A stretch of 64,000 nt of DNA from Sphingobacteriales bacterium (GTDB lineage Bacteria; Bacteroidota; Bacteroidia; Chitinophagales; UBA2359): the NCBI GenBank assembly GCA_016700115.1, contig CP064999.1:2914001-2978000 (forward strand), in the 5' to 3' direction. The notes beneath the pieces were generated by a model, which did no database searches, had not been told where the DNA came from, and saw nothing but the letters and a program-made list of their open reading frames with translations. Positions 41,896 to 52,600 of the stretch are shown piece by piece; the first letter of the stretch is position 1; every line of letters starts with the position of its first letter. A program made the translations under genes and the position numbers.

Positions 41896-43512
41896 CTATT
41901 TGATGATCATTTCTACGCGGCGGTTTGCCTTTTTTCCTTCGTCTGTTTCGTTGCTTTGAACCGGATTTGTCTGTCCTTTCGATTCGGTGCTGACGCGTTT
42001 TTGGTGAATACCAATACGAACCAATTGCTGTTTCACCTCGTTGGCGCGCTTTAACCCTAACTTCTGATTCGAGGGTTGATTTCCAACATTATCCGTATGA
42101 CCTGTCAGATTTACGGCTGCTTTTGGGTCTTGTTCCAACAGGGTTTTTACGTCTTTAAAATATTGTCTCAACTCGTCTGTCATTGCGAGTTCTGCGCTTC
42201 CCGAATTAAAGTAAAGGGTTCTGGATTGCGCGGTCAGGTCAACTTTCCGGGCTGCCGTAACCTGAAACATGAAGTCAATTCCTCCGGTAATCGAGCCGTT
42301 GTTTTGCACCAACTGCGCATCGGGTTTGGAGTCAATGTTTATATTAGAACTATCAGCCCCTAAAGCTACAAGCTGAGTTTTGAGGGCATTGGCCCGGGCA
42401 ATTCCGAGGTTATTAAAAGCGGTATTGTTTTTTTCTTCGGGAGCAAAACTGCCCGTAATTTTCAACCTTCGGTCAGGATGGGTTTTTGCGTAATGCCCAA
42501 GGGTTGCCAATCCGTTTTGAACCTCTTTGCTCATTTCGGGTTTGTCTGAAGAAGCCCTGAACCTGAAATTATCGGGAACATCCACCACTGTTTCAGAGCC
42601 GTCTTTTACCGTAAATGTCGGCAACTCACTCTGTGTGGCAGTATTCATCGAAAAAGCAACAGCGCCGGTGATTTGTCCGTTCGGGGTTCGGGGTAAAGCG
42701 TCGTTTTGGCGGGAGGCCCCCTGTATTCTGTCCGCCGGAATTCCTTTTGCCAACAGGAGTTGCTTCAGTGCATCTGCCCGCGCGAGGCCGAGGTTGTCAA
42801 ACATCGTGTTGTTCCTTTCCTTAGCCTCATAGCTGCCGGTCAGCACGAGCTGTTTTTTAGGATTGGCAGTCAGATAAACCGTTAAATCCTCCATTCCTTT
42901 TTGAACAGCAGGGCTAAAAACGGGTTTGGCTTCCGATTCCCTGAACGAAAAATTGTCTGCTACATCCACCACCGTAGTGTTGCTGTCAAGCACCAAAAAT
43001 CGGGGAAGGGCATTGGTATCTCCGGCATCGGTAAATTCAAAGTCATAACCTCCAAAAAAGGTTTGATCTGAAAACAAGGGCATGGGTTTCACCTCAGACG
43101 CAGCGGTCAGGATGCGCGTTTCAGGTATTCCTGAAGCCATCAGTTGCCGTTTCAGCGCATCAGCACGAGCAATTCCGAGATTGTCAAACGGGGTTTGGTT
43201 CACTTCTTCGGGGGTGTAATGTCCTTTTATGATCAAGGCCCGATTCGGATGTTGAAGCAGATAGTTTGCAGTTTGGTTCAGTGCTTCCTTAACCGGAGTA
43301 CTGATGACCGGAGAGGCTGCTGACTGCGTGAATTTAAAGTTATCGGGTATGTTGACAATTTGTTTTTCGTTGTCTTTGATTATCAAAGGAGGTATGCCGG
43401 CTTGGGAGGTAAAGCAATTGCAGGCATGATTTTTAATGCGGCAAACATACCAGTAAGCGGAAAACAAATACCACAATACCAATGCTACAAACAGGATAGA
43501 TTTTGTGCTCAT
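41896..43512 (-). CDS. OmpA family protein with four tandem OmpA-like units, three of them degenerate
   Basis: A 538-aa envelope protein with an N-terminal signal/anchor (residues 4-22, ILFVALVLWYLFSAYWYVC). Three diverged ~122-residue units follow (about 52-140, 176-262, 296-385), each beginning V-[DN]-[IV]-x-DNF-x-F and containing NLG[IL]ARA[DN]ALK at the position of the OmpA NxxLSxxRA motif. The C-terminal unit (about 418-538) is canonical: LYFNSGSAEL, NLTGHTDNVGNQPSNQKLGLKRANEV, then NRRVEMII. The Asp of TGHTD, which helps bind diaminopimelate in peptidoglycan, is kept only in the last unit. It probably tethers the envelope to peptidoglycan. It follows queG after 78 bp. Confidence 0.88.
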   Translation of the reverse strand: MSTKSILFVALVLWYLFSAYWYVCRIKNHACNCFTSQAGIPPLIIKDNEKQIVNIPDNFKFTQSAASPVISTPVKEALNQTANYLLQHPNRALIIKGHYTPEEVNQTPFDNLGIARADALKRQLMASGIPETRILTAASEVKPMPLFSDQTFFGGYDFEFTDAGDTNALPRFLVLDSNTTVVDVADNFSFRESEAKPVFSPAVQKGMEDLTVYLTANPKKQLVLTGSYEAKERNNTMFDNLGLARADALKQLLLAKGIPADRIQGASRQNDALPRTPNGQITGAVAFSMNTATQSELPTFTVKDGSETVVDVPDNFRFRASSDKPEMSKEVQNGLATLGHYAKTHPDRRLKITGSFAPEEKNNTAFNNLGIARANALKTQLVALGADSSNINIDSKPDAQLVQNNGSITGGIDFMFQVTAARKVDLTAQSRTLYFNSGSAELAMTDELRQYFKDVKTLLEQDPKAAVNLTGHTDNVGNQPSNQKLGLKRANEVKQQLVRIGIHQKRVSTESKGQTNPVQSNETDEGKKANRRVEMIIK

Positions 43513-43590
43513 GGTCGTATGGATTTTACAAAAAGGTAAGAAAAACCGGTTGAAAAATTCCGGTACAGAAACGGTTACAATCTATGATTT

Positions 43591-44550
43591 TTATAGGGGA
43601 TTATGCACCGGTTTCGATTCATTTTTTAATAAAAAACCGATATTGCGCATCAATCCTTTGTATTTGGTTCTTTTAACAGCAGACTGTCTGAACAAATGGC
43701 CGAAAACCTCCTCGGTCAGCTCCGTCCACGCTTGTTTGCTCTTGTTCAACAATTCGGGCTTTGGCTCAAACTTTGGTTCGGTATGGTTTTGGGCAAAACG
43801 GTTCCAGGGGCAAACTTCCTGACAAATATCACATCCAAACATCCAGTTTTCGAACTTTCCGCTCATGTCAGAAGGCAATTCGTCTTTTAGTTCAATGGTG
43901 AAATAGGAGATACATTTACTTCCGTCCACTATTCTATTGCCCACAATAGCCTCAGTCGGGCAGGCATCTATGCAGCGGGTGCATGTGCCGCAATAATCTT
44001 TTACCGGACCGTCAACATCTAACTCCAAATCTATGATGAGCTCGGCCAAAAAGAAAAAAGAGCCGGAATGGGGCGTGATGAGCAATGAGTTTTTCCCCAC
44101 CCAACCCGTTCCGTTTTTGGCAGCCCAGGCGCGTTCCAGGACAGGGGCAGAATCGACAAACACCCGACCGCTGATTTGCCCAATCTGTTCTTCGATGAAA
44201 TGTAGCAGCCCGGTTAACTTTTCTTTGATGACGATATGGTAATCTAATCCATAGGCATATTTTGAGATTTTCGGAGCGGTCGGGTCTTCCTGTCTTTTGG
44301 TCGTTTGGTAGTTGTAAAGCAAGGTAATTACCGATTTCGAGCCGGGAACTAATTTGGTAGTGTCCAACCGTTTGTCGAAATGCTGTTCCATATACCCCAT
44401 CTTTCCGTGATAGCCCCGTTTCAGCCATTCTTCCAAATGCCGGGCTTCTTCTTCCAGAAAACCCGAACGGGAAATGCCAACATATTGAAATCCTAACCGG
44501 TAAGCCTCCTGTTTAATGAGATGCGTGTGTTGGGTTGTGTTCAAAGCCAT
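43591..44550 (-). CDS. queG: tRNA epoxyqueuosine(34) reductase QueG
   Basis: A 319-aa cobalamin-dependent iron-sulfur enzyme that makes queuosine at tRNA position 34, the last step of the pathway. Two [4Fe-4S] sites are visible: CGTCTRCIDACPTEAI at about residues 189-204 and CDICQEVCPWNRFA at about 243-256. Other family marks are GRVFVDSAPVLERAWAAKNG, GWVGKNSLLITPHSGSFF and the KRGYHGKMGYM block. Length is typical of the form lacking the HEAT-repeat tail. It is the first gene of a minus-strand row with the OmpA-like and coiled-coil genes, probably only loosely linked. Confidence 0.95.
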   Translation of the reverse strand: MALNTTQHTHLIKQEAYRLGFQYVGISRSGFLEEEARHLEEWLKRGYHGKMGYMEQHFDKRLDTTKLVPGSKSVITLLYNYQTTKRQEDPTAPKISKYAYGLDYHIVIKEKLTGLLHFIEEQIGQISGRVFVDSAPVLERAWAAKNGTGWVGKNSLLITPHSGSFFFLAELIIDLELDVDGPVKDYCGTCTRCIDACPTEAIVGNRIVDGSKCISYFTIELKDELPSDMSGKFENWMFGCDICQEVCPWNRFAQNHTEPKFEPKPELLNKSKQAWTELTEEVFGHLFRQSAVKRTKYKGLMRNIGFLLKNESKPVHNPL

Positions 44551-44880
44551 AGAATGATTGGCGTTTTACCTGAAAATAATCAAAAAATCGCTTTCCACCA
44601 CAAAATCTATTTCCCGGCAGACTGCTTGCCGGCAAGAATACCTGAGAAAATCGGTAAAGTCAACGTGAATAAACGAAGGTATAAATATATTCTGATTTTT
44701 GCCTTCCGGCAAATCAAAACAGGAGGTAAACTGCCCTGTTTGCAAAAGGTTCAGCTATCTTAATGGGCAGAAACTTGGTGTAAATAAATCCTTTGACGAA
44801 CTTTGCTTTAACTTTCAGGAACTTTGCAGTAAAAGCGATTTGCACAAAACCGTTCAGTTCCCCCAATTTATCACAACTAC
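44551..44880. other. Divergent intergenic region between queG and the GIY-YIG gene
   Basis: 330 bp that must hold both divergent promoters. A short palindrome, ccggca/tgccgg, lies near 44613-44633, and a second ccggca-like motif lies near 44705. No TAnnTTTG box at good spacing, no known riboswitch and no convincing gene were found. Confidence 0.5.
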
Positions 44881-46464
44881 ATGTCGCTTGATTTTACCAT
44901 CGTAGAAATAGAATATTCGGGAAGCGGGCTTCGCCGCAATTATCTCGTAGAAATTGCAATGTTGAGAATCAACCGCGATGGGAGTAAAGCAAGGTTTCAT
45001 AAAATTATCAAGCCTCCCGAAGAAATCAGCGATTTTGTCATAGCATTAGTAGATTTTGACCGGACTGCTTTTGAAACCGCCCCGGAATTTGAAGAAGTAG
45101 CAAACGAGATAGCCGGGTTTTGCTCCGACTCAATTTTAGTCGGTTTGCATATTCGCTTTATTTATGCACTGATGCGGCGGTCATTCAAGCAGACAGGAAT
45201 ACGGTTTGTTCATAAGCAAATCTGTCTGAGCCGATTATCAGAAAAGGCTTGTAATGAACTCAATATTCAGTCATTGGGCAACCTTTGCAGAAAACTGAAC
45301 ATTGTTTTCGACTATAAACTTCACCTCGAACAACGCGTTAAAGGGCTGAGCAAACTTTTCGAAAAGCTGTTTCTGAAAAAGCTGAACCATTCAGGAAGAG
45401 ATAAAAGTTTGGTACAGCAATTTGCCTTGAACACAAAACTCCCTCCAAACCTCTCGTTTTCCAAAGTTGAAAGTCTGCCCAATGCTTTGGGAGTATATTA
45501 TTTTTTAGATCACAAAGGGAGAATCATTTATCTGGGAAAGAGTAACGACATAAAAAAACGAGTTTTCACGCATTTCAATTCAGATTTGGACGATTTTACG
45601 AGGTTTGAAATGAAAAACTCCATCCACGACATACAATACCGCTTAACCGGCAGTGAATTAGTGTCGTTATTGCTCGAATCGGACGAAATCAAAAGGTATA
45701 TGCCTAAGTTTAACCGCGCGCAACGTCGGGTAAAATACACACAAGGGATTTACATCAACCCTCAGCCCGACGGGTATTTGCATTTTCAGGTTACCTCTCT
45801 CGGAAATGGCGACGGTTGGTTATTGATGAAATTCCCGAACAAATGGAGGGCTTTCCGCTTCATTCTGCATGCAGCTATGCAATATGGAATCAACCCAAAC
45901 CTCTGTGGATTAGGACCTTATCTGCATCAGCTTGAAGTTGCTAAAACATTCTATACCTCAAATCAAAGGAATATGACTACGGACATTCCCGTTATTTCAT
46001 CCATTCCTCTCGATATGCCGCTTTCTTTAGACGATGAGGCAGATTCCGAAGACAATTTTTCCGTTTCAGGCTCAAAAATCGGTACCCAATCTGAGATACT
46101 TACAGAGTCCTTAGCCACCGAATCGGAGGTCAATTCAACAATTCCTGAGCAATTTTACGCCGAAACAACTGACCTTCACAATGAACGGGTCATGCAGCTA
46201 TTGCAAAGCTACAGCTATCCGTCTCACAATATGCTGATTATAGATCAGGGAAAAAATGCAGAAGAGTTTTCAGTTGTCATGATTGCCAATAATGTGTATG
46301 CAGGATATGCGTATCTGCCGGTTTCTGCTTTGGATTTCCCCGAAAATTTGGTAAAACTAACTCAGGAGTATTTAATTCCCTTCAGGGATAACCCCGATGT
46401 TCAGAGAATCATCCGAAACTATTTGAGACTGCACAAACAAGGCGTATCAATAATTACTTACTAA
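44881..46464 (+). CDS. GIY-YIG nuclease fused to a degenerate DnaQ-like exonuclease domain
   Basis: A 527-aa protein with the order exonuclease-like (about 1-180), GIY-YIG (about 200-285), and an uncharacterised C-terminal region. The GIY-YIG core is intact: LGVYYFLDHKGRIIYLGKSNDIKKRV in sections, and the metal-binding Glu in LVSLLLESDEIKRYMPKFN. In the exonuclease-like part the acidic residues of Exo I-III are mostly gone: the usual DxE reads VEIEYSG, Exo II reads GLHIRFIYALM (Ile for Asp), and Exo III reads HLEQRVKGL (Val for Asp). The family architecture (exonuclease plus UvrC-like nuclease) is common in Bacteroidota and is thought to act in DNA repair. Here only the GIY-YIG half is likely catalytic. 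Confidence 0.88.
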   Translation: MSLDFTIVEIEYSGSGLRRNYLVEIAMLRINRDGSKARFHKIIKPPEEISDFVIALVDFDRTAFETAPEFEEVANEIAGFCSDSILVGLHIRFIYALMRRSFKQTGIRFVHKQICLSRLSEKACNELNIQSLGNLCRKLNIVFDYKLHLEQRVKGLSKLFEKLFLKKLNHSGRDKSLVQQFALNTKLPPNLSFSKVESLPNALGVYYFLDHKGRIIYLGKSNDIKKRVFTHFNSDLDDFTRFEMKNSIHDIQYRLTGSELVSLLLESDEIKRYMPKFNRAQRRVKYTQGIYINPQPDGYLHFQVTSLGNGDGWLLMKFPNKWRAFRFILHAAMQYGINPNLCGLGPYLHQLEVAKTFYTSNQRNMTTDIPVISSIPLDMPLSLDDEADSEDNFSVSGSKIGTQSEILTESLATESEVNSTIPEQFYAETTDLHNERVMQLLQSYSYPSHNMLIIDQGKNAEEFSVVMIANNVYAGYAYLPVSALDFPENLVKLTQEYLIPFRDNPDVQRIIRNYLRLHKQGVSIITY

Positions 46465-46541
46465 AGAAGAAGGAACAATTGCGGATGAAAGGAAAAACAG
46501 GCGCATCAAATCTGGAATTGAAAGAATGATAAACGAAAACC

Positions 46542-46585
46542 CCTTATGTCAGAATTTTGATTGGGTTCAAAATTGCGACATAAGG
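46542..46585. terminator. Long hairpin between convergent genes, probable bidirectional terminator
   Basis: A 44-nt foldback: ccttatgtc (46542-46550) with gacataagg (46577-46585), then an inner stem aattttga (46553-46560) with tcaaaatt (46567-46574). It lies between the plus gene ending at 46464 and the minus gene ending at 46609. T-rich tracts are weak. Confidence 0.6.
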
Positions 46586-46608
46586 AGTAAATTCGTCAAT
46601 ACTAAATC

Positions 46609-49600
46609 TTAGTACCGGATAAACGGAACGCCAATTTTAGAAGCATTGGGCATAAAGATATTAAAATCGTGAACCGTAACGTTACCATCTAAAGTACAAT
46701 CGGCACGCAGATACTGATTTACACCGGAAGACTGCGTGCTAAACAAATTGAAATCAGCTACGGTCATCACCCCGTTGGCATTAAAATCGCCCCCATTTAA
46801 GGCATAGATGCCGTTCGGCAAAAGTTTTAGCTGACCGGTTCCGCCCATTACCTGAGCAGGGAGGGTAAAGTTCACTGATCCGGTAAACGGAATACTGACC
46901 GGAGCGGAAGTAATCACCGCTAAATGGTTACGGTGCCGTAGCGCAAAGTAGTAGCTTTGACCGGCTTCCAGATTGTAAAACTTCATGGTTGGAAGTGAGT
47001 TACCCCAAATAATGGTGGCCGGGAAGAACCCGTTTATAGTACCATTGGATGCCAACATTCCCGCACGGGTTTCGAGCACAATATCCGGGTTTGCAGCGCT
47101 TCGGGCTTCAACCAACACATAATCCACCGAATTATCCGGTATTTCACTGGTGTTTCTATAGCCTTCAGTTCCCTCATATTGCCAAGGCATTAAGCTATAG
47201 GGCTGTGTGATTGGTAGCAGGTCGTTGGTTTTCAGCGTTGTTCGCATCAAACCCGAAACATTATCATAAGCCCCTTCTAAGTATGCCTGCATCTGAACCG
47301 GAATAAACAGGCCGGTGCTTACGGTGATAGTCGCAATCACCATATCGCAACTGCCCGGAACCCCTTCAACACAAACATAGTATATAAATACATCTGTGCC
47401 TTCAAAATCAGCATTAGGAGTATAATTGAATTCACCGGTAAGCGGATCATATACTACTGTTCCGTTGGCAGGTTGAAGGGTAATATTTATATCGAGCGGG
47501 GGAAGCGGGGCTGTACAGATAAATGGCAACGGATTGACGACCACAATATTGAACCCGCTGATGACCGTAGTGGGGTCGTCGGGATTATCTGGGCCGATGA
47601 CAATTTTAGGAACAAACACTTTGCGGCATACGGAGATTTCGCACAACAAATCGCCGTTTGGTGAATACCGACGGATCGTCATGCATATACAATAGAACCC
47701 ATATCCGGGAAAAGTATAAACCGCGGGGTTATTGCCCTGGGTAACTGCAAAAATAGTAGATTGTATTCCGTTTGTGGCACTCCAGGTAACTTCGTCACAA
47801 TTGGGATCTAAATTTCCATAAGGGGTAAATGTTCCGTTATATCCGGTCAGGGAATAAAAGAATCCCAAATTTGCCTGGGCATAGAAGTCTTCATCACACT
47901 CACAACAAGGTGGGATATTGATGGTGGTACAATGTTCGTACATCCCGCAGATATTGCCGTTAGAATCATACTGAGTTGCCAGCATACAAATCGAATGGAT
48001 TCCGGAAGAACTGAAAATATGAGTGATGACATCATTTCCGTTTCCGTAATAGAAGTAAGTGGTAAAATTATCCTGAATAATCCATTGAATAGAATCGCAA
48101 ACTCCTAAAGAATTGGCAACAAACGCATACTTCTTACAGGTATCTATGGGGATAACCGTAAATCCGTTGTTGACGTTGTTGATAAATTCTTCCATATCAC
48201 ATTCACAGCCCCCACATTCGGGCAAGACAATGCAAACACTGTCAATAGTACAGCAAAATTCATTTCCGTCCGGATCAAGGGCAAACAAATTGAGCTGAAA
48301 ACAGATAGTATCTCCGGGCATAGCACCCGGACCTCCAATGCTGGTTGTCAGCACCGCAGAGGTGGTTTGGTCTGGTAACGTAACATTAAATACTGTGGGA
48401 GTTGCAAAAACGCCTCCGTTTCCGCTTGTTGAAAAATTGAACAGGTTGATTTGGTTGACGGTATATCCTGAGTTGTTAAACACCTGGAAATTATAGAGAT
48501 AATATCCTGGATTTACCGGGTCGCATGAGATAGTATCATGCTCAACAGTCGCACATGGATTACAGGGTATCAGAGTCAAATTCAAAGGATTGCTCATAGC
48601 CGTACATCCAAAACTATTGGTCAGTATGACCTGATAACTTCCGCTAACGGTAGCCACATAATTATTGCTTGTTCCGGCGGGAGGAGGTATTGGGTTCCCG
48701 TTCAGCAACCATTGATAGCCTGCATAGATATTCGGCACACAGATAGTATCGGGTCCGCATCTTTTATAACAACCGGAAGGAACGACACAGATGTCGGGAA
48801 TTGGATTGACATAAATTACATTGCTTTTCCGTTCGCAACCGGTAATAGAATCGATGGCCATGGCAAAGTAAGGGCCTTCTTCTACTACTACGGTAATGTT
48901 ATTCACACCCAGTTGTCCGGTACTCCAGGCATATAAAATTCCGGGTTGATTGGGTGCGGTAAAGGTTACGGTATCACCGGCGCAATGCGGCCCAACGGGG
49001 CTTGCCGTTATTGTAAATGGAGCAGGCAAGGGGTGAACAATTATCGTATGCGAAGCAACCGAACTGCAATTGGTCAGATTGTCGGTTACTGTAACACTAT
49101 AAGTATATGTACCCGGTGGTGTCTGACAAGGGAACCATGGCGGATTGACATAAATATTGCAGGAAGTGGAGCTGTTAGACCAAAGATAGCTGTAATTAGT
49201 GTTGTTACAGGGAAGGGTTTTGAGTTGAGCAACCTCACACTCGCAAACTTCGGTAGGCCCGTCAATTTGAATAATTGGATTGGGGTTAAAGCTAACCGTT
49301 TTTGGGGGTGGAATATACTGACAACCGTTGATATCGGTCATCGTTACTGTAAATGTTCCGTTTGTGGTAACAGTAATGACCGGTGTGGTTGCTGCCGTAT
49401 TCCACAAGTAAGAAACAGCCCCTGCCGGTGCAGTTAAAGTTACGGATGTTCCGTCACATTGGGGGGTAGATGGAGAAGCTATGATCACCCCGGACATGGT
49501 GTTTGAGTATATGGTGATGTTTTGGCTGGTCGAGCCGGTACAACCATAGGTATCAGTTACAGTGAGTGTAACTGTATAAATTCCCGGAATAAAGTAAGTA

Positions 49601-52600
49601 TGTGACGGGTTTTGGGATGTAGAAGTATTGGCCAATCCACTCGGAGGATCGCCAAAATTCCAGTTCCAGTTGGTAATGATATTGGTAGATGAGCCGCCAA
49701 AAACAACTCCATCTCCCTGACAGGCAGGGGCATTGCTGCTGATAGAAGGCACTGGTGGATTGAGTACTGTGATTGTTTGTGAAACTGTAGAAGTACATCC
49801 GGCACTGGAAAGTACAGTCAGGGTGATGGTATAAGTTCCGGGGGTAGTAAATATATGAGAGGGGTTTTGGAGGGTAGAGGTATTATTGACTCCGCTTGAA
49901 GGATCGCCAAAATTCCAACTCCAGCCGGCCAGTGAAGTGGTCGGAACATAAGTGCTTGCATCGGTAAAGAAAATAGGATTACATCCGGTACTATAAGTAA
50001 AATCTGCCACCATTGGCACCAAAATGGTCTGCATAGCTATCACTGTACAAGTTAGCGGCGGCGGGGTAAGATTAGGAACAGTTGCACTAAGGATCACCTG
50101 ATAATAGCCCGGCTGTGTGTAGCTATGGGAGGTGGTGATTCCTGAACCGAAATTACCATCGCCAAAAGACCAGCTATAAGCGCTTGCATTGACAGACGAG
50201 GAGGCATCGAAACTGAAAAAGTCGCAGGTCGTACCTGATGAATAGATAAAGGCTGCGCTGCCGTCTGGGGTGCAATTTCCCGGAGGACATGGGGGTTGGC
50301 CGGAACAACCGCAAGGCGCACCGGCTGTTATTACATTTGATTGCGCCGTACAGCCACAGGAATTGGTTACAACCACAGAATAAGAACCAAATGCAGAAAT
50401 GTTGTAGTTAAATGAGGTTGCCCCTCCAATCGGTGTGCCGCCATTATACCATTGATAAGTATAGCCCACTGCATTATTCAGCGCATATAAAGAGCCGAAA
50501 GCCGAAGTACAGTTGACGGTAATTCCTGAAGTGGTGATTGCTGCGTCTGGAAGCGGGCATCCGGTTACATTAATACTGCCAACTCCCGAACAACCGGTCG
50601 TACAATTGGTAACAGTAACATAGTAGGTTCCTCCCTGAGTGATGGTAGCAGTAGCACCGGTAGAAATAGTTCCGCCACTTGCATTTTGCCAAACAAAAGG
50701 AGCACAATAACTGCCGCTCAACGTCAGAAGAGCACTATTACCCGTACATAATACTCCCGGACCCAAAACTGAAACAGAAAATGTTGGGGTAACATTGACA
50801 ATCAGATTAGATGTAAACCCACAAACAGATACGGTGACGACCGCCCCTCCTGCCAGATTCCACTGAACGCTGATACTATTGCTGCCCGAACCACTTACAA
50901 TACTGCCGGCATTTGCCGGTGAAATAGTCCACGTATAGTTTTCCCCCGCTATAAAAGGCACACTATAAGTTACGGTTTGATTGACGCAAGGCGTTGTGTT
51001 GCCGGTGATTACAGGTGTTGTCAAAGCCGTTACAACTAACGTAAATGGCAAAGATTGGCAGAAAGGTGAATTAATCATGGTCTGTGTTACAGAAATACTG
51101 TAAGGTCCGGAAGAAGCCCATTGTACATTCACAGAACTGCCTGTTGTAGCGCTTAATGTTCCGTTAACAACTGACCAGGTAAATGTTCCGGCAGGGGGAG
51201 TAGCAACGGCCGTATAGGTATAATTGCCGTTAGGACACACAAAATTCGGACCTATAATAGCAGTAGGTGCAGGTGGGGCCGGTAAAACATCTACTGTTAA
51301 AAAGGCGGTGTCGTTGCAAAAAGCATTCGGAATAACCGAAGCAGCTTTTACCGTATAAGTACCGGGGCCATTGCTCCAAATATAATTTAAAGTAGGTGAA
51401 TTGATAGCCACATTTGGTATCAGTACATTGGCAGGCGTAACAATATCCCAGTTACAAACTCCGGCCGGGAAACCAAAGGGCAATCCGCCGGCACTGAAAC
51501 TGGAGGCACTATTTTCACAAGCCTCTTCAGGACCGGTAATTGCCAATTCAGGCCTGATAAGGACAGTTAAATTTCCGGATCCTCCGCAATCCAGATAGCA
51601 GTTATAATAGGTAACATTAATGGTTCCTACTGTGGGAAACATGAACCAATCGTCCCATTCTATGGTAATATCGTCGGTGCCCTGTCCGGCTAAAATGGTC
51701 CCTCCTGTAACCGTCCAGTTATATTCAGTTCCTCCACAAAAAGCGATGGGCAAAGAATAGGTTTCAATGGCTCCATAACAAACTAAAACCGGGCCTAAAA
51801 TAGGTACTGTTGGTGAAATAATAGGCACTTGCACTACTGTAGGAATAGGACAGGTAGCACAGGGGGTTGATAAAGTAATGGTTCCAATAGGTCCGTTTCC
51901 CCAAACTACCCAGATAGAGTCGGGTGCAAAGTTTCCCCAACTCAAATGCCCTGTTACCGACCAATTGTAAGTACTGCAAATATGGTTGGTAGAATAACAG
52001 GCGGTATCCATCGGGCAAACCGTTGACACACATTCGATGTCCGGCGAAGAGCCGGGAGTTACAACAACCTGCACGGAAGCGGTATCGGTACAATAACAAC
52101 TGTTCCTGACTATTAGGGTAGCGGTATAAGTTCCGGGTGTTGTATAAGGATGGGTTACAATCGGATTGGTACTTGTCAGCAAAGGACTGGAATCGCCGAA
52201 ATTCCATTGTGCCCAGTTAAAGCCGGTAGAAGTATTTAAAAAAGATACGGCCTGTCCCTGACATATTGTAACAGTACCGGCGATGGTTGCAGGAAGTGTA
52301 TTAAAAGAAGCAACCGGTGAAGGAATGACATGAATACAAAGTTTGGTAGAATCAACACACCCAAACTGGTTCACTTCAACAACTTTTACATAGCTATTGC
52401 CAACAGGTCCCCAAAGGACATCAATCTGATTTCCGTTTGGGTTGGTAAAGGTAATCAGGTCTGAGCCTCTGCCAACCGACCAGGTATAGGTACTTCCCGG
52501 ATTAAATATCGTATAATAGCTTAAAGTAGAAAAGGCGCACGCATCTACACAAAGATCGGGAGGTGAATCATTTCCTGCCGGATCTCCTGAAGTAGAACCT

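Noticed and set aside
44521..44763. 80-aa plus-strand frame starting inside queG
   Set aside because: It starts within the queG 5' end and runs through the divergent intergenic region without a recognisable domain.
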